Positions 1 through 6,172 of a stretch of DNA of 13,771 nucleotides are shown here, in pieces. Within the stretch, counting starts at the first letter, position 1, and each line of letters begins with the position of its first letter. The notes beneath the pieces are model-generated. The model did not search any database, was not told the origin of the DNA, and saw only the letters and a program-made list of their open reading frames with translations. This DNA comes from Bifidobacteriaceae bacterium (lineage in GTDB: Bacteria; Actinomycetota; Actinomycetes; Actinomycetales; WQXJ01): positions 1-13,771 of the forward strand of contig JAIRNM010000315.1 in NCBI GenBank assembly GCA_031258055.1. The letters run 5' to 3'. The translations under genes were made by a program, and so were the position numbers.

Positions 1-1
1 C

Positions 2-166
2 CTAGTCTCATCGACGCTGCTCACCCTGATCGTGGTGCCGGTGCTCTACCGTTTCGTGGCCCGTGCCCATGACCGGCGCGAAGCGAAACGGGACGCTCGC
101 ATGGCCGCCCGCCGCACCCAACTGGAAGCCGCCCTCGACGCTGGTTCTTCGCCACCGTCTGAGTAA
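2..166 (+). CDS. RND-family efflux transporter, C-terminal fragment
   Basis: This is the 3' end of a gene that begins upstream of the window: 54 sense codons and a TAA stop, open from the first complete codon. The residues STLLTLIVVPVLYRFV form the end of a last transmembrane helix of the type seen in AcrB/HAE1-like RND transporters, where a TLLTLxxVPVLY signature closes the membrane domain. The short cytoplasmic tail after it is charged (ARAHDRREAKRDARMAARR) and ends in GSSPPSE. RND pumps export substrates using the proton motive force from the cytoplasmic membrane. The class is clear but the substrate cannot be told. The gene runs convergently towards the PIN toxin, whose stop is 98 nt away. 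An imperfect copy of the last codons follows the stop in the same frame. Confidence 0.7.
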   Translation, partial: LVSSTLLTLIVVPVLYRFVARAHDRREAKRDARMAARRTQLEAALDAGSSPPSE

Positions 167-216
167 CGCGGGTTCAGTGGCCTTGGCTCTTCGCCAGCAT
201 CTGAGTGACGCGGGTG
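143..216 (+). repeat. Imperfect direct repeat of the RND gene's 3' end
   Basis: Positions 143-174 and 185-216 match at all but about five bases, with a 42-bp offset. The offset is 14 codons, so both copies are in the frame of the RND gene. The first copy encodes GSSPPSE and a TAA stop; the second encodes GSSPASE and a TGA stop. This looks like a small tandem duplication around the stop codon. Confidence 0.75.
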
Positions 217-245
217 CGGCAACGCTCATATCGCCTAGCTCCAGT

Positions 246-257
246 GGGCGCTCGCCC
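246..257. terminator. Weak hairpin between convergent genes
   Basis: A 5-bp stem (gggcg/cgccc) with a 2-nt loop lies between the RND stop and the toxin stop; an alternative pairing runs to 263. Neither side is followed by a T run, so intrinsic termination is doubtful. It is listed because it lies where a bidirectional terminator would be expected. Confidence 0.2.
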
Positions 258-263
258 GGCGCC

Positions 264-704
264 TCACTTAGGCTCTTGGAGCCACGGGTTGACCAGCTTG
301 AGCCCCGCGATACTGTCGAAGTCCCCGCTGTTACGGGTAGCCAAGGTAAGCCCGTGGACTAGTGCGGTGCCCGCGATCAGCGAATCGACCACCGGCCTAG
401 GATCAGGTAGGTGGAGAGCAGCGGCGCGCGCGCAGACGGGATAGTCCACTGGTAGGACCCGCGCCGCGAAGCGTCGGCGGACGGTTCCGTCCAGCCATTC
501 GCGCAACGCCTCGGCTTGCCCCTTATCCCGTCGCTCCGCGAGCAAGACCCCCTTCTCCAACTCGAACAGGGTCAACGCGGAGATGAACGCGGCGCTGTCG
601 TCGAGCGTGTCAGACCAGGCCACCACTCCTGGATGAGCCCTGCCCGAGCCCTGTTTGCGCAGCTCCGAGACGACATTCGTGTCGAGCAGGAAGGCGGCGG
701 TCAT
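264..704 (-). CDS. vapC: Type II toxin, PIN-domain ribonuclease (VapC/FitB-like)
   Basis: A 146-residue protein, the usual length for a single PIN domain. The acidic active-site residues are in place: D8 in LLDTNVVSELR, E48 in ALTLFELEKG, D107 in PVVDSLIAG, and D128/D130 in ATRNSGDFD. PIN toxins of this type are Mg-dependent RNases that cut specific tRNA, rRNA or mRNA sites and are held inactive by the antitoxin's C-terminal tail. The ending (LKLVNPW) is typical of the FitB-like branch. The ATG overlaps the antitoxin stop by four bases (ATGA), so translation is probably coupled. All catalytic acids are present and the frame is intact, so the toxin is likely functional. The RNA target cannot be read from sequence. 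Confidence 0.9.
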   Translation of the reverse strand: MTAAFLLDTNVVSELRKQGSGRAHPGVVAWSDTLDDSAAFISALTLFELEKGVLLAERRDKGQAEALREWLDGTVRRRFAARVLPVDYPVCARAAALHLPDPRPVVDSLIAGTALVHGLTLATRNSGDFDSIAGLKLVNPWLQEPK

Positions 705-964
705 AGGTCGACGGCTCGGGGGTGGTCCTTCGACCGCGCGAACAGCGAATCGTCGGACTCACTCAAGGTTGACGCGAGGTGGGCCGGCGGCGCCAGCGCT
801 TGAGCGACGGAACGTCCCTCGCCGCGAAGGCGAAGATAGTCCATATACGACAGCAGAACATGCGACGGCTGGCCGCGATCAGTAATGATCACGGGACCGC
901 TCCCAGCAGCGCTCTTGGCTTCGTTCGTCCGCTGGTTGAAATCACGGCTAGTCATGACAGACAA
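701..964 (-). CDS. Type II antitoxin, Phd/YefM family
   Basis: An 87-residue protein with the N-terminal Phd/YefM fold signature: an MTSRDFNQRTNEAKSAA segment, then GPVIITDRGQPSHVLLSYMDYLRL. In this family that region dimerises and binds the operator. The C-terminal part (about residues 55-87) is acidic, SESDD-rich and ends HPRAVDL, consistent with the flexible segment that wraps the toxin. The start is taken as TTG at 962-964 because a perfect GGAGG (plus-strand cctcc, 971-975) lies 6 nt upstream. The in-frame ATG at 953-955 would be 15 nt away. A start at that ATG (residue 4) would not change the domain. The gene is first in the operon with the PIN toxin and is probably autorepressed by the complex. 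Confidence 0.87.
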   Translation of the reverse strand: MSVMTSRDFNQRTNEAKSAAGSGPVIITDRGQPSHVLLSYMDYLRLRGEGRSVAQALAPPAHLASTLSESDDSLFARSKDHPRAVDL

Positions 965-1006
965 GACAATCCTCCGATATGTGTATACCTATAAACCACT
1001 GTATCG
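965..1006 (-). promoter_or_regulatory. Probable toxin-antitoxin control region and RBS
   Basis: This short stretch upstream of the antitoxin is markedly AT-rich for the window, with TATA-like hexamers on the minus strand around 982-996. It includes a GTATAC palindrome at 983-988 and short inverted arms cgata (975-979) and tatcg (1002-1006). The GGAGG at 971-975 is the RBS that fixes the TTG start. Phd/YefM antitoxins bind palindromes overlapping their own promoter, so an operator here is expected. I could not identify a convincing -35 box. Confidence 0.45.
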
Positions 1007-1026
1007 CAGATGGCCACCGCTGCGCC

Positions 1027-1106
1027 GAGATCCAGCGACTGCTCGCAGAATGACATCGGCGGTGGGCGCGGGATGACGGGGCAGATTTCGCGCGGAGTGA
1101 CTTGGG
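1027..1106. repeat. REP-like palindromic repeat cluster, copy 1
   Basis: The 150-bp gap between permease and antitoxin contains a unit starting gagatccagcgact and ending near gcagaatgacatcgg. Two more related endings follow: gcgcgggatgacgggg at 1066-1081 and cgcgcggagtgacttggg around 1089-1106. The same pattern (GAGATCC, GCGACT, a gap, then GCGNRGRATGAC) recurs at 9107-9150 and more loosely at 6031-6060. Such elements are usually dispersed, non-coding and intergenic. Confidence 0.55.
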
Positions 1107-1113
1107 TCGGGGG

Positions 1114-2820
1114 TCAGAGTTGGTGAAGACGGCGTATTGTGGCGAACACAACCAATGCCGCCAGACCAGCCGGCAGCGCCAGCGCTATGGCCGGTTGCAC
1201 GGCCCCCGCCAGCCAGACCACCAAGGCGCCCCAACCGCAAGCCGTTAGCTGAGGCCAAATCTGCCAGGCCGCCCGCATCACCGGCGCCGGGTCGCCCATC
1301 GGTGTGTACGCCGGTACGGCCAGCGTCGCCGGGGACGCACCCTTGGCGCGTTCCGCCACCGCCAACGCCGCCAGGACCACGGCTGTCACGAGCAAGAACG
1401 CCACCAGCGTGATACCGCCCAGAACCAGACCAGCGTCGGCGTCCACCCCCGACCCAGGGACGATGCCGCCAGCCCAGTCCCCCAGAGCGGCCAGGGAACT
1501 CTCCCAGCCGACCAGCCCGGCGATCCCGCCTATTGCCAAACTAACCACGCCGCCAATCAAAGGCACGACCGCGTGGACCAGCAGCAGCCAAGCTACTGTC
1601 ACGCCGTAAGTGGAGGGCGAGTTGGCGTCATCGACCACCTGATGCAAGCCATCGGCCAGGCCCTTCAAGGCCGTCCCGGCTAGCAGGCAAGCCACGCCGC
1701 CGACAACCTCCGCACCGCTGAATTCGCCCGCAATGGCCCGCGCCAGCCATATACCGGCCAGCATAAGAGTCAACAGCGCAACAACCAGGCGGATCGGCGT
1801 GCGTCGCGCACCCAGCAAGTCCAGCCAGATCGCCCTTGACCACCAAGTACGTCCCTGTGGCTCACACGGCCGACGACCACTTGCGGGACGTGATTCGTAG
1901 GCCAATCCGGCTTCTGACAGGTAGCCCGAACGAGCCGCTAACTTGGCTGTGGCCCAACGCTCTGACTGGAGTCGCAGCAGCGAAGGATCAAGCCGATTCA
2001 GCCAGCGGCCAGCGCTGAAGCAGCCAACCAGCCCCATTGCCGCCAAGACCGCGAGCGGCCCCCAAGCTAAGACGAACCGTGCCAGTCCGCCGCTGCCACC
2101 AGACGGCCAAGCCAACTCCGCCCAGAAGGTGGCAGGCACTAGGCTCGCGACCAGCCCGAGCGCTAGGGCCGCCAGGCCAGCGGCGCGACCCAGGCGGGGC
2201 CAACGCTGCCCGGCCAACCAGGCTGCTAGCAGGAACGGAACCGTCACCAACCAGCGCAGAGCCCAAACGGCCGCGAAACCACCCCACGAAGGGTTGGCGC
2301 CAGCCGCCAAGCCAGCGCTGGCCAGCGCGATCAGCCCGATCAACGCCAGCCCCAAGACTGACCAATTACGGGCAAGCGGCCGGCGCAGCGAAGCGGACCA
2401 AGCGCTGGGCCCCTCCAAAGCCAGGCCAAGCCGGAACGGTTCAGCCACGACTGGCCCCCGCAGGGCGCCTACTCCCAGCGCTGCCAATACCAACCCAACC
2501 GCCACCAGTAGCTGATGGCTGCCGGGCTCCAGCCAGACAAGGGCCTGAGTGACTGATGGAGCCTGGACGATTTCCAAGAACCCCGCCACAGCCATAGCCG
2601 TGACCATGGCCAATCCAACAAACGATGAGTAAACCGAAGAAGCGCTCCACCGACGCCCAGTCGACCTGGACCGAACAGAGGCGGGCCCAACGGACCCGAA
2701 TCCAGCCCGGCTTGAAGCCGGGGTTTCGCCCCGGCGCCAAGGCGCCGCCGCTAACCGCGCCCGCTCCCGCTGCGGCTCCCGTTGCGGCACCCGCACCGCG
2801 CGGTCCTCAAACGACGGCAT
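1114..2820 (-). CDS. Polytopic membrane protein, probable ABC permease subunit
   Basis: A 568-residue hydrophobic protein with a basic N-terminal tail of about 60 residues and about 12 membrane segments, split by a long polar loop around residues 300-345. Clear helices include LVVALLTLMLAGIWLARAI in the second half and LPAGLAALVVFATI at the very end. The ATG lies 14 nt inside the preceding ATPase gene with GGAG 10 nt upstream, so the two are translationally coupled and probably form one transporter. I see no FtsX or ABC-2 signature. The size and pairing recall the actinobacterial DUF6297 group, but that is a tentative recollection. The N-terminal tail (about residues 25-40) is encoded by a GC hairpin chain that looks like an inserted repeat. 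Starting at M72 instead would cut the first helix, so I keep the long form. Substrate unknown. Confidence 0.7.
   Translation of the reverse strand: MPSFEDRAVRVPQREPQRERARLAAAPWRRGETPASSRAGFGSVGPASVRSRSTGRRWSASSVYSSFVGLAMVTAMAVAGFLEIVQAPSVTQALVWLEPGSHQLLVAVGLVLAALGVGALRGPVVAEPFRLGLALEGPSAWSASLRRPLARNWSVLGLALIGLIALASAGLAAGANPSWGGFAAVWALRWLVTVPFLLAAWLAGQRWPRLGRAAGLAALALGLVASLVPATFWAELAWPSGGSGGLARFVLAWGPLAVLAAMGLVGCFSAGRWLNRLDPSLLRLQSERWATAKLAARSGYLSEAGLAYESRPASGRRPCEPQGRTWWSRAIWLDLLGARRTPIRLVVALLTLMLAGIWLARAIAGEFSGAEVVGGVACLLAGTALKGLADGLHQVVDDANSPSTYGVTVAWLLLVHAVVPLIGGVVSLAIGGIAGLVGWESSLAALGDWAGGIVPGSGVDADAGLVLGGITLVAFLLVTAVVLAALAVAERAKGASPATLAVPAYTPMGDPAPVMRAAWQIWPQLTACGWGALVVWLAGAVQPAIALALPAGLAALVVFATIRRLHQL
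2706..2746. repeat. Chain of three overlapping GC hairpins inside the permease ORF
   Basis: Three perfect stems follow one another and share arms: cccggc/gccggg (2706-2722, loop ttgaa), gccgggg/ccccggc (2717-2735, loop tttcg), and ggcgcc/ggcgcc (2733-2746, loop aa). The middle arms can pair either way. In the permease frame the element encodes residues such as RRGETPASSRAG. It resembles intergenic palindromic repeat families in bacteria that have read through into ORFs. Confidence 0.7.
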
Positions 2821-3505
2821 CGCGCAAGCTCTCCAAGTCGATCACTTTGTCCCCCAGCGACGTTCGCAAGGCGCGGCTGTGGGTAGCCAGCACGACCGTC
2901 GTTCCCGCGTCGGCCAGCGCCCGCAACTCGGCTTCAAGCGCGCCCAGGCGGTCGTCATCAAGGGCTTGGTCGGGCTCGTCTAACAACAACAACCCGAACG
3001 GTCGAGCCAAGGTGACACAGAGCGACGCGGCTTGCGATTGACCGGCTGAGAGTTGATAGGTGAAGCGGTCGCGCAGGGCGACCAAATCGAAACGGCGCAA
3101 GAGGCGGCGACCCAAGCGGTCGGCATCGGCAGCGGAGAAACCCCACGTCAAAGCCGTTAAAGTGAGCTGTTCGCCGATCGTCAGTGTGGGCGCGAAGGGC
3201 CGGGGTGAGAGCATATGGGCGACGTGGCGACGGAACTCGGGACGCCGCTGATCGGGGCGGAAACCGAAGACTGTGGCGGCGCCGACGGTGGGAAGCTGTT
3301 GACCTGCTAAGACCCGCAACAAGGTGGTCTTGCCGACTCCGTTTGGCCCGGTCAACGCCAGGATGCGGCCCGCTTCCAGGTCAAGCGAGACCGGCGGCAG
3401 GAGAACCGTTCCCGCGATTGCCACCCCCGCTCCGCGCACAGCGACCGGCGCCCCAGTCTTCGCGTCGCGGCCGCTCCAGACCTCGCCCGTTGATTTCTCC
3501 CCCAC
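2807..3505 (-). CDS. ABC transporter ATP-binding protein
   Basis: A 232-residue nucleotide-binding domain with Walker A GPNGVGKTT (53-61), signature LSAGQ (152-156), Walker B LLLLDEP with D176 and E177, and switch histidine H209 in LATHS. The Q-loop glutamine is not evident: the stretch where it belongs reads HMLSPRPFAPTLTIGE, with serine about where the glutamine usually falls. The GTG start (3503-3505) has no good Shine-Dalgarno upstream, and a GGGGGAG sits just after it, so the exact start is uncertain. The first 20 residues are not conserved-looking. The gene lies 79 nt after the propeller protein and overlaps the polytopic partner by 14 nt. It would power that partner at the cytoplasmic face; import or export cannot be decided from sequence. 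Confidence 0.88.
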   Translation of the reverse strand: MGEKSTGEVWSGRDAKTGAPVAVRGAGVAIAGTVLLPPVSLDLEAGRILALTGPNGVGKTTLLRVLAGQQLPTVGAATVFGFRPDQRRPEFRRHVAHMLSPRPFAPTLTIGEQLTLTALTWGFSAADADRLGRRLLRRFDLVALRDRFTYQLSAGQSQAASLCVTLARPFGLLLLDEPDQALDDDRLGALEAELRALADAGTTVVLATHSRALRTSLGDKVIDLESLRDAVV

Positions 3506-3542
3506 TCGGACAGCTTACGTTAGGCCGCGATGGACCTCGGGC

Positions 3543-3558
3543 TATTGGCGCCAGCCAA
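3543..3558. other. Short hairpin between propeller gene and ABC gene
   Basis: Perfect 6-bp stem attggc/gccaat with a gcca loop, in the 79-nt gap upstream of the ATPase. There is no T run on the minus strand, so it is more likely a processing or attenuation structure, or chance, than a terminator. Confidence 0.25.
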
Positions 3559-3584
3559 TCAGGGGCGACAGCCTACGAGCGGAG

Positions 3585-5921
3585 CTAGCTGAGAGCCCAG
3601 ACGACATCGTGGTATTCCCCCGCCTCGGCCGAAGAGCAGGGGGCCTGCAACCAGACTCGATCGTTTACAGCCTCAAACCGGAGGCCGGTCGCGCTGGCGG
3701 GCAGGTCGCCCTCCAGCGCCCATAGCTCTGCTCCCGCTTTGTCGCCGTTCAAGTCAATCGCCCGAATGGCGAAGCGCGGTTGGTCGAAGTCCAGTTCTTC
3801 CAGGTAAGCGATCCGCTGACCCCGGGCGACGAACTCGCAACCGTTGGCGCAGTCAATCCGAAAGATTTCCTCCCCACCTTTGCTCAAGGCCACCAATTCG
3901 CTGTCCGCGCCCGCCGCATACGCCAGGAGCGGATCGCCAACCGCCACCTCCGCGAAATACCAATTCCCTTGGATTTGACTCGACTCGGCCCGCCAAAGCT
4001 CCTCACCGCTGTCAAGGTCAAAGGCAATAATGTTGGTTCCGCTGAACATGTTGCCATCCTCTTGGACCATCATCGCCTCCGGCGAAAAGCCCAACCCCAT
4101 TATCGAATCGATGGCCACCGGCTCCGCCCAAAGGCTGCTGCCGCCAGTCGGCTCGATCCGAGTGACGGTCTGGCCAACCATGTCAATCTTGAACAGTCCC
4201 AAAAACTCGTCTACTGGCGCGAGCAGGTACCGCGCTTGGGCGTTGTCCTGCCCAAAAGCCGCCGGTTGGCCGGTCGCAGCGTCCACATAGCCAGCCTCAG
4301 TCACCGCCCACAACGTTCCGCTCCGGTCGTCAACCAGGGGATAACCGTGTCCGGCTGGCGCCTGCCATAACGGCGTTTGGAGGTCCGGCATTTTGTAGGC
4401 GGAGATGGTTTCGCCTTCATCTGACTCGACCAACGCAATTCCGAATTCGCAAGTCACTAAAGAGCCCGGGACCTGCGCGGTGGCCACCGTCGCACCGTCG
4501 CTGCCAACTATTGTCAAGCTGACTTGTGCGTCTCCCAAGAATTCCACCAGCACTTGGCCCTGCCCGTCCGGCACTGCCAGCCAACTACCCGCCTCCTCGG
4601 GGCTCAACCCTGCCATTTCCACCAGGTTGACCTCCCAACGCCGCTCTCCGCTTCTAAGGTCGAAGGCAGCGAGGCCACCCGCGTTCACTTCCCCGGACGC
4701 CTCGGCGACGGCTCCCTGCCCCAAAGCCAAACCCGTGTCATCATTCAAGAGCCCAACCATAACCGCCGATTGAAACCTATTGCCGAGCAGTTCTCTTAGG
4801 TCGACGGGCGCCCCCAGCGTCGGCCGGTCCGCGAAGTCCGGCAGCATGTGCCGACCAGAGGCACTGGTACCGCCTATCCTTTGCCCGATGCCGTCGTTTC
4901 CAGGTTCCGCCTCAACTCCGGTGGTTCCATATACAGCTTGTTCGCCGGTCAGAATCTGGTCCTCTTCGGTGCTGTTAGGTGTCGTGCCACGGGAGCCTGA
5001 ACTAGCCTCGTCCCCTTGCGAATTCAAGAACCAGATGGTCGCCGCGATCAACGCCAGCCAGACGATAATCCCTACGCAGAGCGCCATGACCAGGCGTTTC
5101 CGGCCGCGCGCGGAGAGTTCGTCAGAAGCGGTTGCGCCCGCCGGTGACGCCGACAGAGCCGACGGCGCGAACTGGGCTGGCGGTGGCACGAACTGAGCCT
5201 GAGGCGAGGCGAACTGAACTGGCGGCGGCGCGAACTCAGGTCCTTGTCGCGTGACCTGAGGAGGCGGCTGCGCGAACTGAGCGGGTGGCGCGAACGGGGA
5301 TTCCGGTGGCGCGGATGGTGCGGCAATCGGCGGCGCCGATTCAGCGAACTCCGGAGCAGATTGACCATCCGGGGTGGCGAACGGCAACACCATCGGCCCA
5401 CCCGACCCCGCGAACTCAGTTGGCGGCGGCGCGAACGGAGATTCCGGTGACGCGGACGGTGGGCCCGTCGTCCCGCTCGGTTCCGCGAACTCAGGGGTGG
5501 GCAGACCATCCGGGACAGGAGGCGGCAACACCATCGGCGCACCCGACCCCGCCCACTCCCAGCCAGATTGCCCATCCGGGGTCGCGAACGGCAACACCAT
5601 CGGCACACCCGGCCCGCTGATTTCCGGCGCCTGCTGGTCCGGCATCGTGGTCGGCGGAGACGGAACCGTTGGTACCGCCGCTTCCGGCGCTGGTCCGGCC
5701 GCCCCCGAGTCTTCACCCACCGAGGTCAGCACGGCTTCCTCCGGTGCATTCGCGAGCCACCGTAGACACGTCGCCGTCCCCGGCGTCATAGCCGGATGGG
5801 CCGCGACCAGCGGAGCGAGGCTTGGAAAAACAGCGGCGATGGCGACCAAGTCGGTCGCAACCAAACGAGGGTCCTCAAGTAACTGCCGCGTCGCGGCCTC
5901 GTCCGCCCTCGGATTGAACAT
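3585..5921 (-). CDS. LRV-domain, one-TM protein with extracytoplasmic beta-propeller
   Basis: A 778-residue protein in four parts. Residues 1-60 resemble the variant leucine-rich repeat (LRV) found in actinobacterial membrane proteins: VATDLVAIAAVFPSLAPLVA, then HPAMTPGTATCLRWLA. Residues about 60-265 are a proline-rich linker with repeated PMVLPFATPDGQS, PESPFAPP and QFAxPPxQF units. Residues about 277-298 form one transmembrane helix (MALCVGIIVWLALIAATIWF). The rest is an exported domain with recurring GxxLW/GxxRW strand ends (GERRWEV, TPLWQAP, SSLWAEP, EELWRAE), typical of PQQ/quinoprotein-like beta-propellers. The ATG at 5919-5921 has AAGGGGG five bases upstream; the ORF extends to a TTG at 5951 without an RBS. 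It lies upstream of the ABC pair on the same strand, so it may be that system's sensor or binding partner. No catalytic residues are recognisable. Confidence 0.75.
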   Translation of the reverse strand: MFNPRADEAATRQLLEDPRLVATDLVAIAAVFPSLAPLVAAHPAMTPGTATCLRWLANAPEEAVLTSVGEDSGAAGPAPEAAVPTVPSPPTTMPDQQAPEISGPGVPMVLPFATPDGQSGWEWAGSGAPMVLPPPVPDGLPTPEFAEPSGTTGPPSASPESPFAPPPTEFAGSGGPMVLPFATPDGQSAPEFAESAPPIAAPSAPPESPFAPPAQFAQPPPQVTRQGPEFAPPPVQFASPQAQFVPPPAQFAPSALSASPAGATASDELSARGRKRLVMALCVGIIVWLALIAATIWFLNSQGDEASSGSRGTTPNSTEEDQILTGEQAVYGTTGVEAEPGNDGIGQRIGGTSASGRHMLPDFADRPTLGAPVDLRELLGNRFQSAVMVGLLNDDTGLALGQGAVAEASGEVNAGGLAAFDLRSGERRWEVNLVEMAGLSPEEAGSWLAVPDGQGQVLVEFLGDAQVSLTIVGSDGATVATAQVPGSLVTCEFGIALVESDEGETISAYKMPDLQTPLWQAPAGHGYPLVDDRSGTLWAVTEAGYVDAATGQPAAFGQDNAQARYLLAPVDEFLGLFKIDMVGQTVTRIEPTGGSSLWAEPVAIDSIMGLGFSPEAMMVQEDGNMFSGTNIIAFDLDSGEELWRAESSQIQGNWYFAEVAVGDPLLAYAAGADSELVALSKGGEEIFRIDCANGCEFVARGQRIAYLEELDFDQPRFAIRAIDLNGDKAGAELWALEGDLPASATGLRFEAVNDRVWLQAPCSSAEAGEYHDVVWALS
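5359..5611 (-). repeat. Degenerate repeats encoding the proline-rich linker
   Basis: Positions 5359-5404 and 5566-5611 are nearly identical 46-bp copies, offset by 207 bp (69 codons), that encode the PMVLPFATPDGQS unit. A third, diverged copy lies around 5505-5550 (APMVLPPPVPDGLP). A second repeat, around 5291-5330 and 5430-5470, encodes PESPFAPP. All offsets keep the frame, so copy number can change linker length without breaking the gene. Confidence 0.75.
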
Positions 5922-5926
5922 GGTGG

Positions 5927-5933
5927 CCCCCTT
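5927..5933 (-). promoter_or_regulatory. RBS that decides the start of the LRV-propeller gene
   Basis: On the minus strand AAGGGGG ends five bases before ATG 5921. This favours that ATG over the TTG 30 nt upstream, which has no comparable purine tract. Confidence 0.65.
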
Positions 5934-6030
5934 CTCGAAGGAACGGGTCAAGTCGGTTGGCGCCTGACATGCTGTTAAGCCACGCTACCAGTGCTCCGCT
6001 CCTATGTAGGCCAATTGAATAAAGATGTCG

Positions 6031-6086
6031 TTCCGCGCGACGGCGGCGAGCGCGGGATGGCCGCGTCGCGCGACGGCATCGGCAAA
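6031..6086. repeat. REP-like palindromes, copy 2
   Basis: The 251-bp gap between the methyltransferase stop and the LRV gene start holds a long-stem hairpin (6031-6038 pairing with 6050-6057, one G-T wobble) followed by a perfect 12-bp palindrome cgtcgcgcgacg at 6064-6075. The first arm plus gcgcgggatg matches the pattern of the elements at 1027 and 9107. No promoter for the LRV gene could be named with confidence in the rest of this gap. Confidence 0.5.
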
Positions 6087-6147
6087 TGCGGCCGAGTGCT
6101 AGGTCGCCTGGAGGCCTCTTGACGCTTGAGCCGAGTTTTCACGCTGC

Positions 6148-6161
6148 GAGCCGAGCGGCTC
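6148..6161 (-). terminator. Candidate hairpin downstream of the methyltransferase
   Basis: Stem gagccg/cggctc with a 2-nt loop, 12 nt after the methyltransferase stop in the direction of transcription. It is followed by a short A run (minus strand GTGAAAA), not a T run, so it is a poor intrinsic terminator. Confidence 0.25.
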
Positions 6162-6172
6162 TATCGCCGTCG

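Noticed and set aside
1943..2515. Plus-strand open frame opposite the polytopic ABC partner
   Set aside because: Antisense to a clear membrane protein; Pro/Ala/Arg-rich with no domain.
1114..2607. Shorter permease starting at M72 to exclude the hairpin-encoded tail
   Set aside because: It would delete half of the first membrane helix and has no better RBS than the coupled ATG at 2820.
2706..2746. Intrinsic terminator between ATPase and partner
   Set aside because: The stems are inside an open coding frame, with no T run on either side.
5072..5716. Minus-strand frame rich in Arg and Ser
   Set aside because: It is the shifted reading of the proline-rich repeat of the LRV-propeller gene. There is no RBS and the composition is that of a shadow.
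5922..5951. Extension of the LRV-propeller gene to TTG 5951
   Set aside because: No ribosome binding site precedes it, while AAGGGGG precedes ATG 5921. The LRV region begins right after that ATG.
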